A stretch of DNA of 64,000 nt from Rhynchopus euleeides. Taxonomy: Eukaryota > Euglenozoa > Diplonemea > Diplonemida > Diplonemidae. A program made the position numbers and the translations under genes. Below the pieces are notes generated by a model. The model was given only the letters and a program-made list of their open reading frames with translations, was not told the DNA's origin and did not search any database. Position 1 is the stretch's first letter. Each line of letters opens with the position of its first letter. This document shows positions 43,114 through 54,076 of this stretch, piece after piece. The stretch covers positions 1,364,001 to 1,428,000 of the forward strand of contig OY723315.1 in assembly GCA_963210315.1 (NCBI GenBank). The letters are read 5' to 3'.

Positions 43114-43891
43114 TATAGGCACCGCCACCACCACCACCACCCCCACCCCCACCCCCACCCTTGCCCCGATATCTTGTATTTTATTACCCTAGCCACTGTT
43201 TCTACGTACTACGCAAAACTCAACCGCCCCCCCACCCCTCCCACCCCCCCTCACTCCGATGCCGCTGCTCGTGGCTTCTCTTCAGGCCTGAACTGAAATG
43301 TGGGTTTCTAGGACGCCCCCATCCCTGGATCTCTCTCTGGGTTGTGAGTTGCTGGCCCGCCCACCCCCCACCCCCCCACCCCCTGAAGCTGCCACACCCG
43401 ACACCTCGAAAGGCACGTTGTTGCATCGGAGTGTGGGGGGGGGGGGGCGGGCGTTCATTGTTGTGTGCCCCGTCCCCACACACTCTAACAACGGCGCCTT
43501 CACAGACATGCGTCTCGCCCCGTCGGGGTCATGGGTGAGGGTGGCGAGGGGGGGAGGGGGGAGGGGAGGTGTATGTATCCGTTTGCCCCCACCCACCCCC
43601 CCCTGACTCCCCGCTGCCGTATCACAACGGGAGTGGCATTTTACACTCGCCACTTTCGTTCGAGCGTCGCCGGGATGATGATATCGGGATCTGGAAAGGT
43701 CTTTCGGATCGGTTTGTTGGCGTGTTGGGGTGGGGAGGGGATGAGATGGGGACTTTGGGCATGGGGGTAATGTTGGGTGGGTTCCGAACATTCTGTACTT
43801 TCAGGGAGGGGGGGGGAGGAGGGGGGGGGGGGGTCAATTTTTTTTGGCGTGGCGTTGAACAAAAGCTCTTCTGTGTGTGTGGGGGGGGGGG
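43114..43891. other. Gene-free C/G-run stretch
   Basis: Dense C and G homopolymers and CAC repeats; no coding support. Ends in a G-run that abuts B4. Confidence 0.4.
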
Positions 43892-43893
43892 TA

Positions 43894-45041
43894 GGGGGGG
43901 TCAAATGCCACCCTTTTACGTGGACAAACACGATTTTTCAAAAAACCGGCGCAGAGGCCCCAAAGCCCCCGTAAACCCTCCAAACCCCCCCAGATCGGTC
44001 CGGAAACCCATCGAACCCCACTTTTCCACCATTCCGGGCACCTCAGGTGCCCGAATTGGGGTACCTAAATTTTGTGCCACCGTTTGGTACCGGACAGTGC
44101 CACTGTGTGGGAGGTTGGAAAAGAAAATGCCCCAACACACCACATCTGAGGGTTGCAATGCATGTTGCTTGCCAACCACGTCATCCGGTGGGTGTCAGGC
44201 GCTATGTAGGTGGCATTAGCCAGGTCTTCGATGAGTTCTGGCTTGTATATGTACCTCCCTGCCACCATGCACCGGGAGGCTGCCTGTAGGTACGGAACAA
44301 GTCCAGATGGTCGTGTGATTCCTGTGCAGCAGTGCTCCACAACCGGGATGTGTTGACAACGACTGTTGCAACACGAGCTGTACATTCCGGGAACACACGA
44401 AGTGCGCTGTCGTGGTACCCATTGTGCCAGAATTGGTACTTGCTGCGGTCTACTTTGCCTGGCCCAAGAGCACTGGTACTGAACGGTGCAATATGCGTGG
44501 CGAGGTGAATGCAACGGAAGCGCGCAAAGTCAATACAGCTCTCGGATGGCGGGTGGTGGTGCCACTAGTGTGTGACGTTCACTCGAGGATACAACGCATC
44601 ACAATGAATCAGCAACCGTGGACCGAGTACAATACGCTCTCTGTGGCTGGTGTGGGGGACAAAGGCAGTGCCTGTGCCGCAGGCAGGGAGGTACATATAC
44701 AAGCCAGAACACATCGAAGACCTGGCTCATGCCACCTACATAGCGCCTGACACCCACCGGATGACGTGGTTGGCAAGCAACATGCATTGCAACCCTCAGA
44801 TGTGGTGTGTTGGGGCATTTTCTTTTCCAACCTCCCACACAGTGGCACTGTCCGGTACCAAACGGTGGCACAAAATTTAGGTACCCCAATTCGGGCACCT
44901 GAGGTGCCCGGAATGGTGGAAAAGTGGGGTTCGATGGGTTTCCGGACCGATCTGGGGGGGTTTGGAGGGTTTACGGGGGCTTTGGGGCCTCTGCGCCGGT
45001 TTTTTGAAAAATCGTGTTTGTCACCCCCATTTGACCCCCCC
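43894..45041. mobile_element. Foldback element B4 (1,148 bp, inverted)
   Basis: Same sequence as B2/B3 but in reverse orientation: its core frame is on the plus strand (ATG 44412). Tip-core order matches B2/B3 once inverted. TA at 43892-43893; the right TA (45042-45043) is shared with C2. Confidence 0.85.
44412..44750 (+). other. Conserved short ORF in B-element core
   Basis: All four B elements keep this frame open (minus strand at 29256-29588, 32703-33041 and 36356-36694). It reads VPIVPELV.AAVYFAWPKS and then runs into the arm. In the same frame upstream of the Met lies a Cys-rich stretch (GCVDNDCCNTSCTFREHTKC) preceded by a stop codon. I do not recognise it. It could be a relic of a captured gene; the copies are too similar to tell whether the frame is under selection. 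Confidence 0.3.
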
Positions 45042-45043
45042 TA

Positions 45044-46635
45044 GGCATACAGTGCAAACGATAATAATTATCGCATACGATAATTATTATCGTATTCCCA
45101 TTATCGTATATTATCGTATACGATAATATACGATAATGGTGCGATAATTTTTTGAGATTTTCGGAAAACCAGAAATCAGCCCAGAACACATTGAAAAAGT
45201 GGTAAAAGTGGAGCCGGAAGCTGCCATTTTTGCTTCTTTGAATTATTGGTGACGGGGGGCTTCACTCAGAAGTGTAGAATGTCACTCACAAATGGGTGGC
45301 AGAGACACAACACACATAGTGCCATGACATGCACATCACTATGTCTGTCTGAAGAAGTTTCAGGCACAGTGGGGCGGAGAGGACTCTGGGGATTGGGCAG
45401 TGGCCGTTCCACATGCCCTTCCCCTCGTGACTTACACCCTGTCGCCACCCCACTTCATGGAAAACATGACTACGCAGCAACAGGGTCATACTTGCGGCGG
45501 TATGCAACCACCAGTACAGCCTGTTGCGGGTTCGCAAAGCTGACTGGTACGCTGCCTTGCCGTCGGGACCCAGATACTGAGGACACCCCTGTGAGAACAC
45601 TGAGGGAAGACGTTGGGCTAGCCTAGTTGAAGCAGGTGTCGGGGTGACCGAGACAGAGCACCCTGCCCAGAACATGAACAAGAAAGACTGTTCGACTGAT
45701 GGGGAAGAACCTGATAGGCAGGTGTGGTCTTCGGTGCAATGTTTGGAGAGATCAGGAGATTTCTCTTCAAGGCTACCACTTATGTTGGACTTGGCCTTCG
45801 CTCCCGTGAGCAGTGAAAAAGTGAGGAACACCGTTCTTCCCCTCTGACTGACGACCAGTGATGACATAGCGAAGGACCTTGAATGGGGTTTGAACCCGAG
45901 AGAGGCAATACTCAACCAAAGGTATTCTTCAGGACCTGGCACGGAACGGGCGATACGAACGCTCCCACCGTGCGCACGGACCTGTCTGCAACTCTACAAG
46001 GAACCACGGGGTGGCGCGCGCACATCACTTCGGAGGCCTCAAGGAGCCTGCCTGACCTGCACGACTCCGCTGCGCTACAAGGCGGAGCTCGGGCGCCATC
46101 CTCACCGACAGCAAGGCAAGGGGTGATGATCATCTGGAGACACCTGAGCCCATGCAGGATCGGAGAGACGCGATCCACCTGAGGGAGACCACCATCCACC
46201 TCCTTCGGACAGACCACACAGCCTTGTCGATGACCACAGCAGCCCGGACACAGACCAGTACGCGTACCCTGCCTGCAGCACCGAACCCCACAGGCTCATC
46301 TTACCCTTCCTGGGGCTGGGAGAATGGTAGTGATCTCTATTTTGTGGCTGATTGTGGCCCTTGGCGGGGTTTGGTGGCGTTTGGCGGTGGTAAACTGGAG
46401 ATTTCGGTGATTGGTTTCGGGCAAAATCAGGTGGGTATCGCATACGATAATGGGATTATCGTATGTTATCGCATACGATAATAATTATCGTATCTGGTCG
46501 TATACGATAATCCATTATCGCATCATACGATAATGGATTATCGTATGCGATAATGAATTATCGTATGCGACAATTTTCCGAAAATTATCGTATCTGGTAT
46601 ATATGCGATAATAATTATCGTTTGCACTGTATGCC
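45044..46635. mobile_element. TA-inserting MITE family C, copy 2 (1,592 bp)
   Basis: Nearly identical to C1 and in the same orientation, with the same termini and TA flanks. It differs by an extra segment of about 60 bp at 45588-45649 and scattered small changes in the CGATAAT arrays. In C1 the B neighbour is on the right; here it is on the left, so the pairing arose independently. Confidence 0.85.
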
Positions 46636-46839
46636 TAGGGGGGGGGGGTAGGGAAAACCTTAACCCTTTCCCGACTAACCACGCATATATGCGTGGTTAA
46701 TGCAAAAAAATTGGGGTTGGGAGGTACAGTCGGGAAAATAATGATTGTTACAAGGCAAAATATATAAAGATAATTAATTCGCCGGGACCTCGGAATCATA
46801 ACATTTTCCCATAACATTTTAATTCCATGTTTTTATTAA

Positions 46840-46972
46840 GGAGGATTCTTCATATTCCTGGATTTCCCGAATTTCCTGGATTTCCCCCGGCCCCTTAGGC
46901 GATTTCAGGGCGGACAGGGCGGACATATCCGGACCGGAAATCCGGGTGTCCGGATGTCCGGGTCCAATTTTG

Positions 46973-47007
<35 letters not shown>

Positions 47008-48297
47008 ACATTTCCCGAATTTCCCGCCCGGACATGTCCGGGCGGACATCCGGACATCCAGAAATGTCCGCCCCGGACAGGGCGGACATTTTCTGGTGTC
47101 CGGATGTCCGGGCGGACATGTCCGGACCCGGAAATTCGGGAAATCCAATTTTGACCCCCCCCCCCCCCCGGACATGTCCGGCCAGGACCTCAATAGTTTG
47201 ATTTTTGGTCCAGAAAATAGTTTGGAAATTTTTGAAATCTGGGTGCCCAAAAAAAATTCCTAAGACCGGCGATTTGTAGGGGGACCCTTTCGAATTTTTT
47301 TTGGGGAAGGGTAAATTGAACGTTTTTGGCCAAATGAAGCCACTGCGACCATTCCCGGGCCTCGGAAATCAGATTTTGGCCCCTCAAATGCGGTGCCGGT
47401 CCGGACAAAAAACCGAAAAAATCGTGAAAAATGGCCCATTTTCCCCAGCCAAAAATGGGCCAAAAATGCCCCCCGGACACCCCCAGAGACATGTCCTAAT
47501 CCGGGGTGCCAGTCGGGGGGACTTTTCGATTTTTTTTCGAGGAGAGGTCAATTGAACGTTTTTGGACATCTGAGGCCACTGCGACCATTCCCAGGCCTCG
47601 GAAATGAGATTTTTGGCCCTCAAATGGGGTACCGGTCCCCACGAAATTCCGAAAAGAATCATGAAAATCGAAAGGTCCCACGCACCAAATTCTGCCCAAA
47701 AATCGTCAAAAATGGACATGTCATACGCAGCAAGGGGGCAAACCACTCCCCAATGCTCAATGATTCCACGGCAAGCCAGATTTTCTGATCAATTGGTTTG
47801 TTTGAGCATGTTCCTGGCCCTTGTTTGGAAAGTAGATGACCCCTGGCTGGAGAGGACGGTTGTGCTCGACCGGACGGAGAGAGAACCTTCTCCATAACCA
47901 CCTCCACTCCACAATGCCACAAGTGGCAGGAAGGCCGGGTGTTACAGGCCTCAACCAGGGTTCCAAGGCTCTCCACTTCCTGGCTGCGTCAGGGATCACC
48001 GGGTACAGCGAGCAGGATTTCCTGTCCCGACACCCCAGCATGTACCACCGGAAGAACCCGAAACAGCAGCCCCCCCTCATGGGGGTTGCAAGAGGAACGG
48101 AAATCGTTCAAATCGGACCAAGTCCGAAAATTCGGCACTTTCTTGGGTACAAATTGCGGTCCGAAATTTTCCGATTTTTTGAAAAAAGGCTAATTCTGTA
48201 AGGGGGACCTTTTCGAATTTTTTTTTTCGGGCACTTTTTCCACAAGGAAATGTCCGCCCTGTCCGCTACTGTCCACTACCGATTTCAAGGATCCTCC
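46840..48297. mobile_element. PIF/Harbinger-like element J (1,458 bp)
   Basis: Ends GGAGGATTCTT and GGAGGATCCTT are inverted repeats flanked by TAA (46837-46839, 48298-48300), the 3-bp duplication of PIF/Harbinger elements. Inside both ends lie GCGGACAGGGCGGACAT-type repeats. The left part (46905-47185) is packed with GGACATGTCCGG palindromes. No intact transposase. Confidence 0.55.
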
Positions 48298-48691
48298 TAA
48301 TTGAGTTAGATCGGGCGCGTGGGGGGTGGGGTCCACCCCCAAGGGGGGTCAGCCCAACCCTCGCACCCGTTCTCCCCTGCCGATCGAGCTCATCGAGCTT
48401 CTCCTGGCCCTCTGCAGCCATCTGGCACCTGAAGAAAGTGTGCAGATTCCTCTGAGTGTCCTCCAGATCACATCATCATCTTGGGCAGTGTCATCGGTCG
48501 CTCGGTACCAGAAGCGGGGGGTTCCGCTAGAGCCCGCTGATGCCACCAATCTGCACCCAAGCCCCACAGAGAGCTGGTGGGTGTGTGTGGGTCGCAGGAC
48601 TGAGCAAATGTCACGGAAATTTTCGCTACCGAGCCACCAAAAAAACGCCAAGCCCATAACATTTTTGAAAATGTTAAAAATAAAAATGTTA

Positions 48692-50000
48692 CTGGGGGGG
48701 GGCAATTAATCGTAAGTAGTCGAATAATCGTAAGGGGGCGATTAATTGTACAACATTTTCTGGGCCATTTATACGTAAATTTGTTTTGAATAATCGTAGG
48801 GGTTACGATTATTCACTTTTGGCCAAATTTCTGACTTTTCCTCAGAAGATCAAGCAACAGGAACAGCAGGGATCCCACTCAGGCTGTACAAAGTGGAGAA
48901 TCGGTCGTCATAGACCAGTGATTGAGTCACCCCACATGTCGGAGCACACATGCCCCGAGTTTAATGGGTGGAAGAGAGTATGGTTTGAGGCCCCCCCGCC
49001 CCCAGGTTCCCTGCCAGTGAGGTGAGCCTGGGGGGGGGGGGCACCAAAATTCTGGGGTGGCCCATACGCAACCTCAGGAAGATGGACACAGTCCAGAAAC
49101 TGTACCCCACAAGGAACAGATGTTCACTACCGTGGCCTCCGGCGGCTGGGGGGCTCCGCCCCCCAGACCCCCCTGTGGACTCTCTTTGCATTCTCTGTAC
49201 CACCTCGAAGGGTGCACCCGAGCCAAGCACCCAAGCATGGGAACTAGGCTGGAAACTGATACAGTCATTGAAATAGATCGGGACAGCCAGGGCTCCCAGT
49301 CACCGTCATACGAAGGGACTATGCGAACTGGAGACGGCGCAAGAGCAGGTGCAGCTGTGCTGTATTCTTGAGGGCTCCCGCTACGTCAAAAACCACGCCC
49401 TCATCCAAACGTAAGGACTGAGCCAAGGCGTCAATCCCTTCGGACCTCGTCAGCGCCCCAGGAACACAGGCCCCGTCATCGGTATTCGACGCGTGCCCCG
49501 CGCACGCCAGCCAACGACGCTCTGGTGCTGGGGATGGGGTCGAGGGGGTGGTGTGGCAGGCAGGGAAGTGCACGGGACCAGAAAAACCATTCGACGGTCG
49601 AGCGCGCACTGGGTGTGGAGGGTACCTAAAAAACGGGTCACAGGGTCCGACATCGGGTGTCGGACCCCACCGTGTGCCCATCTGGATGACTCAAGCGCCT
49701 CACACCGGGTCCCTCCCCTCCTGGTGGCCCACCGGGGTGCTATGGCCAGTTTCCACCGGTGCTGTTGCTGTGTGCACGGAATGCCGGTGAGACAGGCCGA
49801 GAATGCGACCCACACCCACCCCCACCCCACCAATTGACATTCTGAACAGCAAAACGGGTAAATTTTTGCCAAAAGTGAATAATCGTAACCCCTACGATTA
49901 TTCACCACCGTTGAAAATTTGTAAATTTTGGGACACCCGATTTATACAGACCGCGTCGCTAAATAATCGTAGGGGTTACAATTATTTGACCCCCCCCCAG
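48692..50000. mobile_element. TA-inserting element family G, copy 1 (1,309 bp)
   Basis: Ends CTGGGGGGGGG / CCCCCCCCCAG, then TCAAATAATTGTAACC-type inverted sequence with internal TAATCGTA repeats. TA flanks at 48690-48691 and 50001-50002. It contains one K hairpin (49114-49172). Frames inside are not recognisable. Confidence 0.8.
49114..49172 (+). repeat. K hairpin repeat, copy 4
   Basis: Complete module: GAACAGATGTTC arm, a GGCCTCCGGCGG spacer and the CTGGGGGGC stem with TCC loop. Carried inside element G1 at the same place as copy 5 in G2. Confidence 0.75.
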
Positions 50001-50148
50001 TAAAAATAATTAAATTCCCGATTTCTGAGAAGTCCCGGTTCATAACATTTTGGCCCCATAACATTCATTAATACCCTAACTGTAAGTTCCTTAGAATGTC
50101 ACCTTTTTGAAGATTTCTTTTTATGGTGAAAAGGGCCGGTGAAAAATA

Positions 50149-50494
50149 CCGTATACGTAAATATTTTGGAACGTAAATATTATGGAACGTAAATATTATG
50201 GAACGTAAATATTATGGAACGCTGGTGGGTTGGCGTTCCAGATTTTTTTCGTTCCATAATATTTACAGGGCTTTCTGCGACTCGGGGACTTGGACCAGGT
50301 GATCGGACGGCGTACAGAGTCCCTGACGAGACCTACTCGTGCACTTTTCGCGCGATTCCTGACGCAAGCCGTCCTCACCACCGAGTGGCCCAACTGGCCC
50401 TGTAAATATTTTGGAACGTAAATATTATGGAACGGACCGGCCAAAAATGGGCCCGTTCCATAATATTTACGTTCCATAATATTTACGTATACGG
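50149..50494. mobile_element. TA-inserting MITE, family H/I (copy H, 346 bp)
   Basis: Inverted termini CCGTATACGTAAATATT, TA on both sides (50147-50148, 50495-50496). The left arm has four near-perfect 16-bp direct repeats GGAACGTAAATATTAT; the right arm has their complements. Confidence 0.8.
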
Positions 50495-51399
50495 TATTCC
50501 ACGAACATGGGTGTTTGGACATGTTGGTTTACAGAATTCATGTTCCCACCGGAGGGGAAAACACGAAAATCCGAGAATTCTGGTTTTTGGCCATTTTTTG
50601 GAAAAACGAGAAAAAAATGTCAAGACCAAGTAACATGTTGCGAACTTGAACTTTTTGATCGATTTTTTTTCCTGGAATTGTTCTGGGCTGAATCTGTCCG
50701 AAAATCGCCGCTTCGCACGGATTCGTGAGGCTGAAAGTGGCCCGGTGGGGGTGACGACACCCAGACCCCATGACCAGGAATGCTAATTAACCAGGGACTT
50801 GGCTTTCGCGTTTGTCAAGGGAGGGAAATATTTTTGTTCAACAACTCTGGCAGTCTCGAACATGGCACGAACAGCGCATTTCACGACAACAAATTTTTTG
50901 AAAAAAGACGTTGTTCCGTCCCACTGGACGGCAGAGGTCAAGTTGGCCCCCCCACCCACACCGACCACCCACCTATATAGGCCCCTATATAGCCTGCATA
51001 TACGTACCCTGGAAAACCCTCGAAAATCTTTGGTTTTTGCGATCAGCAGTAACATGCTTTGAACTCCGCCATTTGGCGATTGTTTGGCCACCGAGAGTAG
51101 GGTTTTGACAACTGTGCTCGAGAAAGCAACAGTAGGCCCTGAGTGGGTTCCAGATACCCAATATATTTGGGTTGCCAAGACCACACGCGATTTTTTCAGG
51201 ATTTCAGGGTGTTTTCACGGTGTGCACTTTGTCACTGCCGGGAAAATGGAAAAAGTAATTTTCCGGGGACTTTGTTTGGTTGTCTTGAATATAATTGCGA
51301 CAACCGATTTCACCATCAAAAGAAATCTTGAAAAACACCAAAATCCGTCCAACTTACTCACGATCGCGGTGTGAAACCCGAAATCTCGAAAATTAATTA

Positions 51400-52677
51400 C
51401 TGGGGGGGGGCAATTAATCGTAAGTAGTCGAATAATCGTAAGGGGGCGATTAATTGTACAACATTTTCTGGGCCATTTATACGTAAATTTGTTTTGAATA
51501 ATCGTAGGGGTTACAATTATTCACTTTTGGCCAAATTTCTGACTTTTCCCCAGAGGATCAAGCAACAGGAACAGCAGGGAACCCACTCAGGCTGTAAAAA
51601 GTGGAGAATCGGTCGTCATAGACCGGTGATTGAGTCACCCCACATGTCGGAGCACACATGCCCCGAGTTTAATGGGAAGAGAGCATGGTTTGAGGCCCCC
51701 CGCCCCCAGGTACCCTGCCAGTGAGGTGAGCCTGGGGGGGGGCACCAAAATCCTGGGGTGGCCCATACGCAACCTCAGGAAGATGGACACAGTCCAGAAA
51801 CTGTACCCCACAAGGAACAGATGTCCACTACCGTGGCCTCCGGCGGCTGGGGGGCTCCGCCCCCCAGACCCCCTGGAGCCCTTCGATACCCATCAAGTCA
51901 GGGAATCCAACCACTCCAGTAGCCTCAGGCCTCAGGAGGACGCAGCCAACTCACACAGAATCTACGCCCACAATGAACAGATGTTCACTACCGTGGCCTC
52001 CGGCGGCTGGGGGGCTCTGCCCCCCAGACCCCCCTTGTAGCGTGTGCCCATGGCCACCCACCAGCCACGGCACCAAAAAGGTGGCCAATCGTTCACACTT
52101 CGACGCACAGTAAATGGCCCCCAATAACTCAAAAAAATTTGAGTAGAGTCACCGTGAAGAGAGTTTGAACCGTTGATGTCAAAAACGACCCTCTTGTGTG
52201 GAAGAACGACGCTGTGCCACCCCCATTTTCCTAACAAACTCGCCCCCCAAAAAAATGTATTGGGATTCCGAAATTTGGCCCAAAAATCTCACATTTAGCA
52301 GCATGCATGAACCCACAGGGTCCGACATCGGATGTCGGACCCCACCGTGTGCCCATCTGGATGACTCAAGCGCCTCACACCGGGTCCCTCCCCTCCTGGT
52401 GGCCCACCGGGGTGCTATGGCCAGTTTCCACCGGTGATGTTGCTCTGTGCACGGAATGCCGGTGAGACAGGCCGAGAATGCGACCCCTCACACCCACCCC
52501 CACCCCACCAATTGACATTCTGAACAGCAAAACGGGTAAATTTTTGCCAAAAGTGAATAATCGTAACCCCTACGATTAATCACCACCGTTGAAAAATTGT
52601 AAATTTTGGGACACCCGATTTATACAGACCGCGTCGCTAAATAATCGTAGGGGTTACAATTATTTGACCCCCCCCAG
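51400..52677. mobile_element. TA-inserting element family G, copy 2 (1,278 bp)
   Basis: Nearly identical ends to G1, TA at 51398-51399 and 52678-52679. Removing it rejoins ..AATTAATTAACCCTTTCTG.., so it inserted into the TA of the TTAA that flanks element O. It carries two K hairpins at 51815-51872 and 51975-52034. Confidence 0.85.
51815..52034 (+). repeat. K hairpin repeats, copies 5 and 6
   Basis: Two K modules inside G2. Copy 6 has loop TCT, copy 5 TCC; both keep the stem. The spacer includes the cagccaactcacacagaatc sequence also found between copies 2 and 3. Confidence 0.75.
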
Positions 52678-52680
52678 TAA

Positions 52681-54046
52681 CCCTTTCTGTCCGGGAAGCC
52701 ACTACAGTGGCTTTGCACTTTGCTTACGTAAGTAAATAATTATGCACTTCGAATTTTTCAAGATTTTTTTGTATGGTAAAAAGGGGGAGCTCAATCCTTT
52801 CAAATGCAGCAAGGGTTCATGGGAAAGGTGGAGATCCGTCCAACGTACTGCCGGAGGACAATTGCACCCTCAGATGAGATTTTCGGGTTTGGGTAGTCCC
52901 TCACGGCCCCTATTTACGGGTCAACCATATCAGGTGTTCTTGTGCCCCATTTCGCTCGACTCCCCCGATCGTGGAAAGCTCTGGGGTTATTCTCCGCAAA
53001 AACACATCGATATGCAGACCCACAGAACACATTTCGACCCATCACAGGCGCGAGAGCTGGGGGGGCTGGGTGGGTATCAGAGGGTCTTGGGCAGGTATGG
53101 CCACTACAGTGGCTTTCACTTTGCCTATGCAGGCAAAGTTATTTGAAGTTCGAATTTTTCAAGATTTCTTTTTATGGTGGAAACGGGGTGGACGAATCTT
53201 TCAAATGCAACAAGAGTTGGTCGGAAAAGCGAAACTCCGACCAACTTGGCTCTGTAACAAAATTGCATCACAAGGTGGAATTTTCGGTGGTTTTGCCCTT
53301 GAAACCGCCTCCTGAACCTGCGTGGGAGGTATCGAGCTTTCCCAGGCATCTTTTTGCCCGATTCCTTCGATAAGGGAAAGGTTTCCGACAGATGTCATCT
53401 GGGAAATCAGTTTTCAGACCTCTGCATCTCGAATATCCGCCCCAACGGGCTGTGCCGATGCACCACCCGATTTCGGCCTCCAGCCACCCATCAGTGAAAT
53501 ATGGTGGAATTCTCTGATGGAGATTTGATGCCGTCAGTCATCGGGCGGACATCCTCCATGGCCCCAGAGGGGCAGGGAAGGGTGTTCTACCTCGATCCAG
53601 GTGCCCAACGGGCTAACGGGGTCGCTGGGGTGGCTCACAGTCAGGTCCCTCAGAACAGGTGTTTTTGCACCTGTTGATTTATTTGCCTTGTGTAAACCAC
53701 TGCCTTCCCAAGTAAATTGTCTTCCGCTCCACCTTTTTCAACATTTTTTTTATCGGGAACTGCGCTGGAGCAGAACTGTTCGAGAACGCCATAGAACCCG
53801 AATTTTTTGGGCGGTCACACACCGCCCCGAATTTTTTTCTGGATTTTTTGCACCTCGATTTTTGGTTTCTTGGGCGAGGCCCACATGTGAAATTTTTTTT
53901 TTGGGAAAAAATCCGGAACAATGCAACGTTCTGCGCAAACGCAGTTCCCGATAAAAAAAATGTTGAAAAAGGTGGAGTAGAAGACAATTTACTTGGGAAG
54001 GCGAATTTTCCCAAAAATCGAAAAAATACCCCCCGGACAGAAAGGG
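52681..54046. mobile_element. piggyBac-like element O (1,366 bp)
   Basis: Ends CCCTTTCTGTCCGGG and CCCGGACAGAAAGGG are perfect inverted repeats. TTAA follows the right end (54047-54050). The left TTAA is split by G2 but is restored when G2 is removed. It holds two related subunits (from about 52691 and 53098, each with a CCACTACAGTGGCTTT palindrome and TTTTTCAAGATTTcTTTTTATGG) and a large hairpin, 53697-53760 against 53940-54003. No ORF of note. Confidence 0.75.
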
Positions 54047-54076
54047 TTAACCCCCCCGTGGTCGGAAAAGGGTTAA

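Larger units (their letters stand above)
46664..54072. mobile_element. piggyBac-like outer element F (7.4 kb, with nested insertions)
   Basis: Left terminus TTAA then CCCTTTCCCGACTAACCACG; right terminus, read inward, TTAA then CCCTTTTCCGACCACG. TTAA duplication and CCC..GGG ends are the piggyBac pattern. Elements J, G1, H, G2 and O lie inside it. Only the short ends match, so the assignment rests on about 17 matching terminal bases plus TTAA. No piggyBac transposase was recognised. Confidence 0.5.
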
